Origin: Rubrivivax sp.
Lineage (GTDB): Bacteria > Pseudomonadota > Gammaproteobacteria > Burkholderiales > Burkholderiaceae_C
Direction: 5' to 3'
NCBI GenBank assembly: GCA_016790395.1
Contig: JAEUPH010000145.1
Location: forward strand, 1-42,095
Length of the DNA: 42,095 bases
The notes below the pieces were generated by a model. It searched no databases, was not told the origin of the DNA, and saw nothing but the letters and a program-made list of their open reading frames with translations. Numbering within the stretch: position 1 is the first letter of the stretch; each line of letters starts with the position of its first letter. Shown piece by piece: positions 15,371 through 23,703 of this stretch. Made by a program: the position numbers and the translations under genes.

Positions 15371-16160
15371 GCGTCGGGCGCTGCTGCTCGGCACGCTGGC
15401 CCTGCTGGCGGGCTGCGCCAGCGCGCCACCGGCGCCGCCGGCCGAGGTGCGCCAGGCGCTGGCGCCCACGGGCACGCTGCGCTTGGCGGTGTACGCGGGC
15501 AGCCCGACTTCCATGGTGGCCGACGCGCCGGACGCCGAACGCCGCGGCCTCACCGTGGACATCGGCCGCGAGATGGCGCGTCGCCTGGGCGTGCCGGCGC
15601 GCGTCGTCGTCTACCCGCGCGTGGCCGAGGTGGTGGCGGCGCTGCAGCGCGGCGATGCCGACGTGACCATCACCAACGCCACGGCCGAACGCCAGAAGAT
15701 CCTCGACTTCGCGCCGCCGCTGGTGGCGCTGGAACTGGGCGTGCTGGTGCGCGCCGGCTCGCCGGTGACCTCGCTGGAGAGCTGGGACCGACCCGATGCC
15801 CGCATCGGCGTGAGTCAGGGCAGTTCGTCGGAGCGCGTGCTCGGTGCGCGGCTGAAGTCGGCGAAGCTGGCGCCCCAGCCCACGCTGCAGCATGCGGCCC
15901 AGGCCCTGCGCCAGCGCGAGATCGACGCTTTCGCCACCAACAAGGCCATCCTGAACGAGTTGGCGGTTCAGGTGCCCGGCGCGCGCGTGCTGGACGGTCG
16001 CTGGGGGCTGGAGCACCTGGCCCTGGGCACCGGCAAGGGCCGCGACGCCGCGCTGGCCTGGCTGAAGGACTTCAACACCGCCATGGCGGCCGAGGGCCAG
16101 GTGGCCCGTGCCGCCGAACGCGCCGGCCTCCGCGGCACGGCGCCCGCAGAGACCCGATGA
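15330..16160 (+). CDS. Family 3 extracellular solute-binding lipoprotein
   Basis: From ATG 15330 the protein has 276 residues. It begins with a lipoprotein signal, RRALLLGTLALLAGC, with the lipidated Cys at about residue 29. Then follows an SBP_bac_3 fold: GTLRLAVYAGSPTSMV, GLTVDIGREMARRLGVPARVV, VAALQRGDADVTITNATAERQKILDF, RIGVSQGSSSERVL. Such proteins usually bind amino acids or small polar solutes for ABC importers, yet no ABC permease is close by and both neighbours are Bug proteins. The first 41 bases overlap the preceding Bug gene in another frame. It could be a sensor or scavenging accessory; this is uncertain. Confidence 0.88.
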   Translation: MESSSVKPRSSLIERRALLLGTLALLAGCASAPPAPPAEVRQALAPTGTLRLAVYAGSPTSMVADAPDAERRGLTVDIGREMARRLGVPARVVVYPRVAEVVAALQRGDADVTITNATAERQKILDFAPPLVALELGVLVRAGSPVTSLESWDRPDARIGVSQGSSSERVLGARLKSAKLAPQPTLQHAAQALRQREIDAFATNKAILNELAVQVPGARVLDGRWGLEHLALGTGKGRDAALAWLKDFNTAMAAEGQVARAAERAGLRGTAPAETR

Positions 16161-17137
16161 ACACGATGAAGCCTCACGCTCAACGCCGCAACCTCCTGGC
16201 TGCTCTGGCCGCCACGACGGTGGCGCCCTGGTCGCGCGCGCAGTCCGCCAAGCCGCTGCGCCTGATCGTGCCCTTCACCCCCGGGGGCAGCACCGACATC
16301 CTGGCCCGCGCCATCGCGCCCCGGCTGGGCACTGCCCTGGGCCAGAGCGTCATCATCGACAACAAGCCCGGCGCCGGCGGCTCGCTGGGCGCGGGCGAGG
16401 CGGCCAAGGCCGAGCCCGACGGCAACACGGTGCTGATGGGCCACATCGGCACCCTGGCAGTCAACCCGGCCATGTACCCCAAGCTGAGCTACGACCCGCT
16501 GAAGAGCTTCGTGCCCGTGGCCTGGGTGGCGCGTGTGCCGAACGTGCTGGTGGTGAACGCGGCGTCGCCGGCGAAGAGCTTCAAGGATTTCCTGGAACTG
16601 GCGCGGCGTTCGCCGGGCAAGCTGGCCTTCTCCTCGGGCGGCAACGGCAGCGCGGCACACATCACCTTCGAGTTCCTCAAGCTGCGCGCGAAGCTCTTCC
16701 TGCTGCACATCCCCTACCGCGGCACAGCGCCTTCGGTGACCGATCTCATCGCCGGCCAGGTGGACGCCACCTTCACCGGCGCGCCGGCCGTGCTGCCGCA
16801 CGTGAAGAGCGGTCGGCTGCGTGCGCTGGCCGTCAGCAGCGCACAGCGCATCGGGCCGCTGCCGGATGTGCCCACGGTGGCCGAGAGCGGCTTCCCGGGC
16901 TGGGAGGCCGACCAGTGGTACGGCGTGGTGGCGCCCGCCGGCACACCGGCCGCCCGCGTGGCGCAGCTCAACGCCGAGATCAACAAGGCGCTGGCGCTGC
17001 CCGAAGTGGCGCAGCAGCTGGCGGTGGAAGGTGCGGTGCCGATGCCGGCCACGCCCAGGGCTTTCGGCGAGCTCATCGCACGCGAGATCCCGCGCTGGGC
17101 CGAGGTGGTGAAGGCGGGCAACGTCAAGCCGGACTGA
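16157..17137 (+). CDS. Bug-family (TctC-like) periplasmic binding protein
   Basis: This 326-residue protein overlaps the lipoprotein gene by ATGA. The signal region MNTMKPHAQRRNLLAALAAT has a twin arginine and ends near SRAQS. Hallmarks are PLRLIVPFTPGGSTDILA, NKPGAGGSLGAGEA, HIPYRGTAPSVTDL and DQWYGVVAPAGTPAARV. Together with the gene downstream it makes a tandem pair of Bug paralogues that differ widely, which suggests different ligands rather than recent duplication. The membrane partner is absent from the window. Confidence 0.93.
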   Translation: MNTMKPHAQRRNLLAALAATTVAPWSRAQSAKPLRLIVPFTPGGSTDILARAIAPRLGTALGQSVIIDNKPGAGGSLGAGEAAKAEPDGNTVLMGHIGTLAVNPAMYPKLSYDPLKSFVPVAWVARVPNVLVVNAASPAKSFKDFLELARRSPGKLAFSSGGNGSAAHITFEFLKLRAKLFLLHIPYRGTAPSVTDLIAGQVDATFTGAPAVLPHVKSGRLRALAVSSAQRIGPLPDVPTVAESGFPGWEADQWYGVVAPAGTPAARVAQLNAEINKALALPEVAQQLAVEGAVPMPATPRAFGELIAREIPRWAEVVKAGNVKPD

Positions 17138-17176
17138 GCCGGGCCCGGGCCGCGCGGCGCATCGCGTCGCGAGGCT

Positions 17177-17182
17177 TAGCAT
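17177..17182 (+). promoter_or_regulatory. Candidate -10 element 7 bases before an ATG
   Basis: TAGCAT ends 6 bases before the A of ATG 17189, so initiation at the usual distance would give a leaderless message. No good -35 hexamer is visible and no Shine-Dalgarno precedes the gene. Support is weak. Confidence 0.25.
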
Positions 17183-17188
17183 CGGCGC

Positions 17189-18178
17189 ATGGCCCAGCCT
17201 CTCCCCCGCCGTCATGCCTTGCTGCTGCTGGGGTCGGCTGCCTGGGTGGCCGCAGCGTCGCCGCTCGGCGCCCAGGGCCGCTACCCCGACAGGCCGATTG
17301 CCCTGCTCGTGCCTTTCGCGCCCGGCGGCATCGCCGACATCACGGCGCGCGCCGTCGCCGAGCAGATGACGAAGTCGCTGGGGCAGCCGGTCGTCGTCGA
17401 AAACCGGCCGAGCGCCGGCAGCATCGTCGCCAGCCAGGCTGTGGCCGCCGCGCGGCCGGACGGGCACACGCTGCTCCTCATGAGCAACAGCAACGCCGTG
17501 AGCGTGGGCCTGTTCAGGAAGCTGCCCTACGACCCGGTGAAGGACTTCGCACCGGTCAGCCTCCTGGGCAGCTTCGACATCGGGGTCTTCAGCGACGCGG
17601 CCAGGGGCCGCTTCAAGACGCTGCACGAGGCGCTGGCCTGGGCGCGTGCCCACCCGGGCCGGCTCAATGTCGGCAGCATCGCCGTGGGCAGCACGCAGCA
17701 CCTGGCTGCCAAGCTCTTCGAGATCGTGGCCGGCGTGGATGTGCTGGTCGTGCCCTACAAAGGCAGCCCGGCCGTGCTGACGGCGCTGCGCTCGGGCGAG
17801 ATCGACATCGCCTTCGAGATCGTCGGCCCCATGCTGCCGCAGGTGCAGGCCGGCGCGGTGCGCGCCCTGGCCGTCTCGGGCGACCAGCGCAACAGTGCGC
17901 TGCCCGACGTGCCGACGTTGAAGGAAGCCGGCGTGGCCCACTACAGCGTGGCTTCCTGGAACGCCATCGCGGCCCCCGCCGGCACGCCACCGGCCGTGGT
18001 GCAGCTGCTGAACAGGGCCGTGCACGACGCCCTGGCCTCGCCCGCCGTGCAGGAGAAGCTGGGCAAGGGCGGCATGCGGCTGGCTTCCAGCACGCCGACC
18101 GAACTGCAGACGCTGCTGGTCAGTGAAATCAAGCGCTGGGGCGACGTCATCCGCGCAGCAAAGATCGAACCCGAATGA
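17189..18178 (+). CDS. Bug-family (TctC-like) periplasmic binding protein
   Basis: This 329-residue protein has the leader MAQPLPRRHALLLLGSAAW, with paired arginines and cleavage near PLGAQG. Motifs include PIALLVPFAPGGIADITA, NRPSAGSIVASQAV, VVPYKGSPAVLTAL and APAGTPPAVV. It lacks a clear ribosome site and is preceded by a TAGCAT sequence. Its 3' end overlaps the hydrolase gene by ATGA. The position between a second Bug gene and a hydrolase suggests uptake of a compound that the hydrolase then acts on, but the ligand is unknown. Confidence 0.92.
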   Translation: MAQPLPRRHALLLLGSAAWVAAASPLGAQGRYPDRPIALLVPFAPGGIADITARAVAEQMTKSLGQPVVVENRPSAGSIVASQAVAAARPDGHTLLLMSNSNAVSVGLFRKLPYDPVKDFAPVSLLGSFDIGVFSDAARGRFKTLHEALAWARAHPGRLNVGSIAVGSTQHLAAKLFEIVAGVDVLVVPYKGSPAVLTALRSGEIDIAFEIVGPMLPQVQAGAVRALAVSGDQRNSALPDVPTLKEAGVAHYSVASWNAIAAPAGTPPAVVQLLNRAVHDALASPAVQEKLGKGGMRLASSTPTELQTLLVSEIKRWGDVIRAAKIEPE

Positions 18179-18882
18179 GCACCACACCGCTTCTCTTCCT
18201 GCCGGGCCTGCTGTGCGACGCCGCCGTGTGGGCGCCGCAGATGGCCGCCCTGGGCCGCAATGCCATGGTCGCGGCCTACGGCAGCGCCGACACGCTGGGC
18301 GAAATGGCCGAGATCGCGCTGGCCGCCGCACCGCCAGGCCGCTTTGCACTGGCCGGCCACTCGATGGGCGGCCGCGTGGCCTTCGAGGTGCTGCGCCGTG
18401 CGCCGGAGCGCGTGGAGCGGCTGGCGTTGCTGGACACCGGCATCGCCCCGCTGGCGGCGGGCGACGCGGGCGAGACCGAGAAAGCCGGCCGCCTGCGCCT
18501 GCTGGCGCTGGCGCGCGAGCAGGGCATGCGCGCCATGGCCGCCGACTGGGCGCAGGGCATGGTGCACGAAAGTCGCCTGGGCGGCCCCGTCTTCGAGGCG
18601 GTGCTCGACATGTTCGAGCGCCGCACTGCGGACATCTTCGCGGCGCAGATCCACGCGCTGCTGCACCGCCCCGACGCCACGCCGCTGCTGGCCGGCATCG
18701 CCTGCCCGACGCTGGTGCTGACGGGCGAGCACGACCGCTGGAGCCCGCCCGACACGCACCGCCGCATCCAGGCAGGGATCCCGGGCTCTCGGCTGGTGCT
18801 GGTGCCTGGCAGCGGCCACATGACGACGATGGAGGAGCCGGCCGCCGTGACGGCGGCGCTGGCCGCCTGGCTGAGCGCCTGA
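18175..18882 (+). CDS. Alpha/beta hydrolase
   Basis: This 235-residue protein has the nucleophile elbow GHSMGG with Ser63, the acid Asp187 in LTGEHDRWSP and the base His215 in PGSGHMTT, a complete catalytic triad. The start LLFLPGLLCDAAVW supplies the oxyanion-hole region. There is no signal peptide, so it is cytoplasmic. It overlaps the preceding Bug gene by 4 bases and is the last gene of the forward block. It may hydrolyse an ester, lactone or thioester connected with the acids imported by the block. The family is too broad to choose a substrate. Confidence 0.88.
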   Translation: MSTTPLLFLPGLLCDAAVWAPQMAALGRNAMVAAYGSADTLGEMAEIALAAAPPGRFALAGHSMGGRVAFEVLRRAPERVERLALLDTGIAPLAAGDAGETEKAGRLRLLALAREQGMRAMAADWAQGMVHESRLGGPVFEAVLDMFERRTADIFAAQIHALLHRPDATPLLAGIACPTLVLTGEHDRWSPPDTHRRIQAGIPGSRLVLVPGSGHMTTMEEPAAVTAALAAWLSA

Positions 18883-18890
18883 ACGCGCCT

Positions 18891-18920
18891 CTTGAAATCG
18901 CGCCGGATGGCACCACCATC
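18891..18920 (+). promoter_or_regulatory. Candidate heat-shock (sigma-32) promoter of htpG
   Basis: CTTGAAA at 18891-18897 matches the sigma-32 -35 element. About 15 bases later CCACCATC (18913-18920) resembles the CCCCATNT -10 element. It lies 58 bp upstream of htpG, a classic heat-shock gene. The -10 overlaps a perfect inverted repeat. Confidence 0.5.
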
Positions 18921-18927
18921 CGGCGCG
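18899..18927. repeat. Perfect 12-bp inverted repeat before htpG
   Basis: CGCGCCGGATGG (18899-18910), loop CACCA, then its exact complement CCATCCGGCGCG (18916-18927). It may be a terminator of the upstream operon, an operator, or a 5' hairpin of the htpG message. The following ACCCTTTCTC is only weakly U-rich. Confidence 0.7.
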
Positions 18928-18948
18928 ACCCTTTCTCACATCCCCACG

Positions 18949-20823
18949 ATGACCATGGACAAGAAAACGCTCGCCTTCCAGGCCGAGGTCAAGCAGATCC
19001 TGCACCTCGTCACGCACTCGCTCTACTCGAACAAGGAGATCTTCCTGCGTGAGCTGGTCTCCAACGCCTCCGACGCCTGCGACAAGCTGCGCTTCGAGGC
19101 GCTGGACAAGGCCGAGCTGTTCGAGGACGCGCCGAACCTGGAGATCCGCGTCTGGTTCGACGAGGCTGCCAAGACCATCACCATCCGCGACAACGGCATC
19201 GGCATGAGCGCCGAGGAGGCCGTGGCCCACCTGGGCACCATCGCCAAGAGCGGCACGCGCGAGTTCATGGCCAAGCTGGAAGGCGACCAGAAGAAGGACG
19301 CCAACCTGATCGGCCAGTTCGGCGTGGGCTTCTATTCGGGCTTCATCGTCGCCGACCGCATCACGGTGGAGACCCGCCGCGCCGGTGCCAAGCCGGAAGA
19401 GGGCGTGCGCTGGAGCAGCGAGGGCACGGGCGACTTCGAGGTCGAGACGATCGAGCGGGCCCAGCGCGGCACCGACGTCATCCTGCACCTGCGCGACGGC
19501 GAGGAGGAGTTCCTCTCGCACTGGAAGCTGAAGTCCATCATCGGCAAGTACAGCGACCACATCAGTCTGCCGGTGCTGATGCCCAGGCAGACCTGGGACG
19601 ACGAGGCCAAGAAGCAGGTCACCACCGACGAGTGGGAGCCGGTGAACAAGGCCGCCGCGCTGTGGACGCGTTCCAAGAGCGACGTGACGGACCAGGAATA
19701 CCAGGACTTCTACAAGCAGATCAGCTACGACCAGGACGCACCGCTGGCCTACACCCACAACCGCGTGGAAGGCCGCACCGAGTACACGCAGCTGCTGTAC
19801 GTGCCGGCCAAGGCGCCCTTCGACCTGTGGAACCGCGACAAGCGCGGCGGCGTGAAGCTCTACGTCAAGCGCGTCTTCATCATGGACGACGCCGAGGCGT
19901 TGATGCCGGTGTACCTGCGCTTCGTGAAGGGCGTGATCGACAGCGCCGACCTGCCGCTGAACGTCAGCCGCGAGCTGCTGCAGGAAAGCCGCGACGTGAA
20001 GGCCATCCGCGAAGGCAGCACGAAGAAGGTGCTGTCCATGCTGGAGGACGTGGCGGAGAACCAGAAGGACAAGTACGCCGAGTTCTGGAAGCAGTTCGGC
20101 GCCGTGCTCAAGGAAGGCGTGGGCGAGGACCACCAGAACCAGGAGCGCCTGGCCAAGCTGTTCCGCTTCGCTTCCACGCAGGCCGACGAAGGCGTGTCCT
20201 TCGCCGACTACGTGGGCCGCATGAAGGAAGGCCAGGACGCCATCTACTACATCACCGCCGACACGCTGGCCGCCGCCAAGAGCAGCCCGCAGCTCGAGAT
20301 CTTCCGCAAGAAGGGCATCGAGGTGCTGCTGCTGGTGGACCGTGTCGACGAGTGGATGCTGAGCCACCTGTACGAGTTCGACGGCCACGCGCTCACCAGC
20401 GTGGCCAAGGGCGCGGTGGACCTGGGCCAGCTCCAGGACGAGGACGAGAAGAAGCGCGCCGAAGCCACGGCCGAGGCCTTCAAGCCCACGCTGGAGCGCC
20501 TGAAGATCACGCTGAAGGACCGCGCCAAGGACGTGCGCACCACCACCCGGCTGGTGGACTCGCCGGCCTGCATCGTGGTCGACGAAGGCGACATGAGCTC
20601 GCACCTGGCGCGCCTGCTCAAGCAGGCCGGGCAGGGCGCGCCGAAGTCGCAGCCCATCCTGGAGGTGAACCCCGAGCACGCGCTGCTGAAGAAGCTGGAA
20701 GCCAGCGAGCAGTTCGACGAACTCGCCCAGATCCTCTTCGATCAGGCCTTGCTGGCCGAAGGCGGGCAGTTGGAGGACCCGGCCGCCTACGTGCGGCGCG
20801 TCAATCGGCTGCTCGTGGCCTGA
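18949..20823 (+). CDS. htpG: Molecular chaperone HtpG (bacterial Hsp90)
   Basis: The protein has 624 residues from ATG 18949; ATG 18955 (MDKKTLAF) is an equally good start. The N-terminal GHKL ATPase domain shows [21 protein letters not shown], the ATP-binding Asn, RDNGIGM and [11 protein letters not shown]. The middle domain has [11 protein letters not shown] and the [14 protein letters not shown] segment with the catalytic Arg. The C-terminal domain supports dimerisation. HtpG is a cytoplasmic ATP-dependent chaperone for stress-damaged and specific client proteins. It is preceded by a sigma-32-like promoter. It is unrelated to the catabolic block upstream, from which a hairpin separates it. 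Confidence 0.97.
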   Translation: MTMDKKTLAFQAEVKQILHLVTHSLYSNKEIFLRELVSNASDACDKLRFEALDKAELFEDAPNLEIRVWFDEAAKTITIRDNGIGMSAEEAVAHLGTIAKSGTREFMAKLEGDQKKDANLIGQFGVGFYSGFIVADRITVETRRAGAKPEEGVRWSSEGTGDFEVETIERAQRGTDVILHLRDGEEEFLSHWKLKSIIGKYSDHISLPVLMPRQTWDDEAKKQVTTDEWEPVNKAAALWTRSKSDVTDQEYQDFYKQISYDQDAPLAYTHNRVEGRTEYTQLLYVPAKAPFDLWNRDKRGGVKLYVKRVFIMDDAEALMPVYLRFVKGVIDSADLPLNVSRELLQESRDVKAIREGSTKKVLSMLEDVAENQKDKYAEFWKQFGAVLKEGVGEDHQNQERLAKLFRFASTQADEGVSFADYVGRMKEGQDAIYYITADTLAAAKSSPQLEIFRKKGIEVLLLVDRVDEWMLSHLYEFDGHALTSVAKGAVDLGQLQDEDEKKRAEATAEAFKPTLERLKITLKDRAKDVRTTTRLVDSPACIVVDEGDMSSHLARLLKQAGQGAPKSQPILEVNPEHALLKKLEASEQFDELAQILFDQALLAEGGQLEDPAAYVRRVNRLLVA

Positions 20824-20870
20824 GCGCCACAGGCCACTCCCCCGTCACGGTCAGCCCTGCACGAGGCTCC

Positions 20871-20876
20871 TAACAT
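20871..20876 (+). promoter_or_regulatory. Candidate -10 element for the lipoprotein gene
   Basis: TAACAT lies about 50 bases upstream of the lipoprotein start in the gap after htpG. No convincing -35 was found. It is listed because the lipoprotein gene stands alone. Confidence 0.25.
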
Positions 20877-20926
20877 CCATGATCGTGGGTGCGCCGCCTC
20901 GGCGTACCGTGAACGGGGAGAACGAC

Positions 20927-21967
20927 ATGGCTTCGATACTCTTGCGACGGCGCGGCTGGGTTGCCGCGGGTCTGGTCTTGGTCCTGGCTGCTTGTGGCGG
21001 CGGGGGGGGCGGCGACAGCGGTCCTGGCCCCAGCGAGGCGCCGGTCGGCCCGCCCGCCACGGCGGCAGCGCTCGGCACCACGTCGGCCGAGGCGACCGAG
21101 GTCGTCAAGGCCGCCGTCGCTGGCGCCGACGGCCTGGCGGCCCGCTACACCTCGATGAACAGCTTCACGGCGCTGTTTGGCGTTCCCATCGCGCAGGGCC
21201 AGGCCGTGCCCATGGCGGCTTTGCGCGCCTTTGCCCGCGTGGCGCCCGTGCCGGGTCGCCAGCGCGCACTGGCGGTCACCAACGTCGGCTGCCTGGAGGT
21301 GGTGGACGGCCCCTGCACCGGCAGCGCCGTGTTCGACACCAACATTCCCGACACAGCCACCTCGGTCTCCGCCGGTCAGTACCTGGAGGTCACCTTCAAC
21401 GCCATTTCCGGCTACGTGCTGGGTCTGCCGGTCACGCTGAGCGGCCGCCTGCGCGTGGAGTTCCTGACGGCGGTGAACCTGAACGCAGCGCAGCTGACCA
21501 GCGTCTCGATGCGGCTGAAGTTCGTGAACCTCGCCGGCAGTGCCGACGGCGTCGCCTATGGCCCGCTCAACGAACTGCTGGACCTGAACCTGGACAGCAC
21601 GGGCGAGGCCACGCTCACCAGCGGCGGCGCACGCTACGGCACGCTGGAAGGCGTGAGCGTCACCGGCGCGGGCAGCTACAGCATCGGGTCCGGCACCGTG
21701 AGGTCTGCCTTCGCCAGCACGGGTGGCTATGCCGACCTGCGGCTGACGAACTGGCGCAGCAGCGGCGGCCGTGCCCTGGCGGGTTCGCAGGGCAGCGTCA
21801 GTGCCGGGTCGACGACGGCTGCGGTGTCGGTGTTGTCCTCGTCCAGCACGAGCGTGGTGTATGGCGTCACCTTCACAGCGGGCGCCTCGGTCGTGAGCTA
21901 CCGTGTCACGGGCGCCTATGCCGGCGGCACGGGGTCGCCCAGCTACACCGTCGCCAGCGGCAGCTGA
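20927..21967 (+). CDS. Glycine-rich N-terminus putative lipoprotein of unknown function
   Basis: ATG 20927 with GGGGAG 6 bases upstream gives 346 residues; an ATG at 20879 is in frame but lacks a ribosome site. The N-terminus (RRRGWVAAGLVLVLAAC) is a lipoprotein signal with the Cys in LAAC, followed by a run of six glycines encoded partly by a G8 tract (21002-21009). The mature part is rich in Ser, Thr, Gly and Val and predicted to be beta. It has a possible disulfide (CLEVVDGPC). I do not recognise a family. It is probably anchored to the outer membrane. It ends 6 bp before the convergent kinase gene. Confidence 0.8.
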   Translation: MASILLRRRGWVAAGLVLVLAACGGGGGGDSGPGPSEAPVGPPATAAALGTTSAEATEVVKAAVAGADGLAARYTSMNSFTALFGVPIAQGQAVPMAALRAFARVAPVPGRQRALAVTNVGCLEVVDGPCTGSAVFDTNIPDTATSVSAGQYLEVTFNAISGYVLGLPVTLSGRLRVEFLTAVNLNAAQLTSVSMRLKFVNLAGSADGVAYGPLNELLDLNLDSTGEATLTSGGARYGTLEGVSVTGAGSYSIGSGTVRSAFASTGGYADLRLTNWRSSGGRALAGSQGSVSAGSTTAAVSVLSSSSTSVVYGVTFTAGASVVSYRVTGAYAGGTGSPSYTVASGS

Positions 21968-21973
21968 AGCGGC

Positions 21974-22960
21974 TCAGCCGCCCATCGCTTCGAGCTGTTC
22001 GCGCAGCTGCGCCGTCTGCTGGCTCCAGTAGGCGGCGCTGCCGAAGAAGGGAAAGTTCAGCGGGAAGGTCGGGTCGCGCCAGCGCTCGGCCAGCCAGGCG
22101 CTGTGGCGCACCATGCGCAGGGTGCGCAGGGGTTCGATCAGGGCGCGTTCGCGGTCGTCGAAGTCGCTGAACTGCTCGTAGCCGGCCAGCAGTTCGTCCA
22201 GCTGGCGCGCCATGGTGCGGTGGTCGCCCGAGACCAGCATCCACAGATCCTGCACGGCCGGGCCCTGCATGGCGTCGTCCAGGTCCACGACGTGGGGCGC
22301 GCCGTCGCGCCAGAGCACGTTGCCCAGGTGGCAGTCGCCGTGCAGGCGCAGCGTGGTCAGCGGCGCTGCCGCAGCGAAGGCGGCTTCGGCGGCGGTCAGC
22401 GCGGCGGTGCAGGCCGTCTGCCAGCCGGGAAGCTCGGCGTCGGTGACGAAGCCGCCCCTCAGCAGCAGGTGCATGGCGCGCTGGCCGTCGGTGCGGACGT
22501 CCAGGTGGTGCCGGTGCTCAAAGGGACGGCGCCTGCCCACGGCATGCAGGCGGCCGATGAAGCGCCCGATCTGGCGCAGCGTGCCCGGATCCTCCAGTTC
22601 CGGCTCGCGGCCGGCGCAGCGCAGGGCTGCGGCAAAGCGGTGCCCGAAACCCAGGGCCAGCGTGGGAGGGCTGCCCGCCAGCGTGACGCCCGGCCCGGCG
22701 AACGTCAGGGCCAGGGGCGGCACCACCGGGACCTCGGCCTCGGCCAGCTCCAGCGCGAAGGCGTGCTCCTCCAGGATCTGCGCGTCGCTCCAGCGAGCCG
22801 GCCGATAGAACTTGGCCACGACGGCGCGCCCGTCTTCCAGAAAGACCTGGAAGACGCGGTTCTCGTAGGAGTTCAGTTGCAGCACGCGACCGTCGCCGCG
22901 CAGGCCTGCGGCATCCAGCGCATCGAGCACCTGCTGGGGATCGAGGGCGGAGAAATCCAC
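21974..22960 (-). CDS. srkA: Stress response kinase A homologue (SrkA/YihE/RdoA)
   Basis: The 328-residue protein begins at a GTG directly after the stop of the upstream gene (TGAGTG). It has a choline-kinase-like fold: Lys50 in RAVVAKFYRP, the catalytic loop HGDCHLGN (207-214, Asp209 and Asn214) and the metal-binding Asp226 in VVDLDDA. SrkA phosphorylates protein Ser/Thr and protects cells from stress-linked death through the Cpx/MazEF network in E. coli. Length and motifs match the family. No terminator separates it from the convergent lipoprotein gene. Translation is probably coupled to the DUF2726 gene. Confidence 0.92.
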   Translation of the reverse strand: MDFSALDPQQVLDALDAAGLRGDGRVLQLNSYENRVFQVFLEDGRAVVAKFYRPARWSDAQILEEHAFALELAEAEVPVVPPLALTFAGPGVTLAGSPPTLALGFGHRFAAALRCAGREPELEDPGTLRQIGRFIGRLHAVGRRRPFEHRHHLDVRTDGQRAMHLLLRGGFVTDAELPGWQTACTAALTAAEAAFAAAAPLTTLRLHGDCHLGNVLWRDGAPHVVDLDDAMQGPAVQDLWMLVSGDHRTMARQLDELLAGYEQFSDFDDRERALIEPLRTLRMVRHSAWLAERWRDPTFPLNFPFFGSAAYWSQQTAQLREQLEAMGG

Positions 22961-23617
22961 TCAGTGCCGCAGCGCCGGGCTGGGCGGGTCTTCCACGATG
23001 CCGCCGAGCTCGTCGAAGGTGGAGTCGGACGCCGTGGAGTCCGCCCAGCGATTGGCCCGCTCCTGGCGACGGTGGGCCACGGTGCTGGAGAGCTTGGCGC
23101 GCGTCTGGCTGACGGGCAGTACCGGCGCCGGTTCGACCAGCGGCGGCACCAGCCCGCGCAGTTCTGGCAGCGAGGGCACCTCGCCCGGCGCGCATCTCAG
23201 GTAGCGGACGTTGCAGGCAGCCACCACGGCATCCTTGATGTCCTGGGCGCGCCGCGAGCTGCCGCGCCGACTCTCCAGGTCAACCACCGCCAGCACGTCG
23301 CCCGCCTCGTTGCAGATGGCGAATGTCACGTGGATGGCGCCCAGCAGCTGGAACCAGTAGCGCACGTCTCCCTGGCGCGGTGGCTGGCAGAAGCGCACGA
23401 GCGGCAACTTGGCCAGGACGATGTGCTGGGGCAGCGCGGCCCGCAATTGGCGGTAGACCTGCCGCTCGTCGGCGCTGAATACCGAGCGCGCGTTCAGCGG
23501 CCAATCGGCAGGGAGCTCGGCGAACGAAGGCCGAGCGCGCCGACGCCGCAGTCCGATGAGGGCCAGCAGGGTGACGAGCAGCAGCGCGAGCGTGATCCAG
23601 AGCGTGGCTTGCGTCAT
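22961..23617 (-). CDS. DUF2726-type membrane-anchored protein of unknown function
   Basis: The 218-residue protein has one N-terminal transmembrane segment (about 5-24, LWITLALLLVTLLALIGL), a basic stretch RRRRAR, then a domain like DUF2726 (about 45-155: VFSADERQVYRQLRAALP, VRFCQPPRQGDVRYWFQLL, VLAVVDLESRRGSSRRAQDIKD). The E-S-R and D-I-K-D residues resemble nuclease-like folds, but I cannot show activity. The C-terminal tail is low in structure. It directly precedes srkA with no gap, so the two are cotranscribed. On the minus strand TAGCAT at 23653-23648 could be its -10 element. Confidence 0.82.
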   Translation of the reverse strand: MTQATLWITLALLLVTLLALIGLRRRRARPSFAELPADWPLNARSVFSADERQVYRQLRAALPQHIVLAKLPLVRFCQPPRQGDVRYWFQLLGAIHVTFAICNEAGDVLAVVDLESRRGSSRRAQDIKDAVVAACNVRYLRCAPGEVPSLPELRGLVPPLVEPAPVLPVSQTRAKLSSTVAHRRQERANRWADSTASDSTFDELGGIVEDPPSPALRH

Positions 23618-23655
23618 GGGCGAGGGCTGGGTTACAGCCGGTGACGGATGCTAAC

Positions 23656-23674
23656 GGCCCCCTGAACCGGGGCC
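23656..23674 (-). terminator. GC hairpin after the acetyltransferase gene
   Basis: GGCCCC, a 7-base loop and GGGGCC form a 6-bp stem about 30 bases past the acetyltransferase stop (minus strand). No U-tract follows, so termination is only suggested. Confidence 0.35.
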
Positions 23675-23703
23675 ACCCTGCACTCACGGGGCAAGGCGCG
23701 AAT

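Noticed and set aside
15968-18919. Very long open frame (over 980 codons) on the minus strand
   Set aside because: It lies opposite three real genes with clear family motifs. In GC-rich DNA the antisense frame is often free of stops, and its translation is Arg/Ala/Pro-rich with no domain.
18899-18948. ROSE-type RNA thermometer in the htpG leader
   Set aside because: The hairpin does not cover a Shine-Dalgarno or the start codon, so it does not fit thermometer logic; a sigma-32-like promoter explains heat control better.
21968-21973. Terminator between the convergent lipoprotein and srkA genes
   Set aside because: Only 6 bp separate the stops and no stem with a U-tract is visible there.
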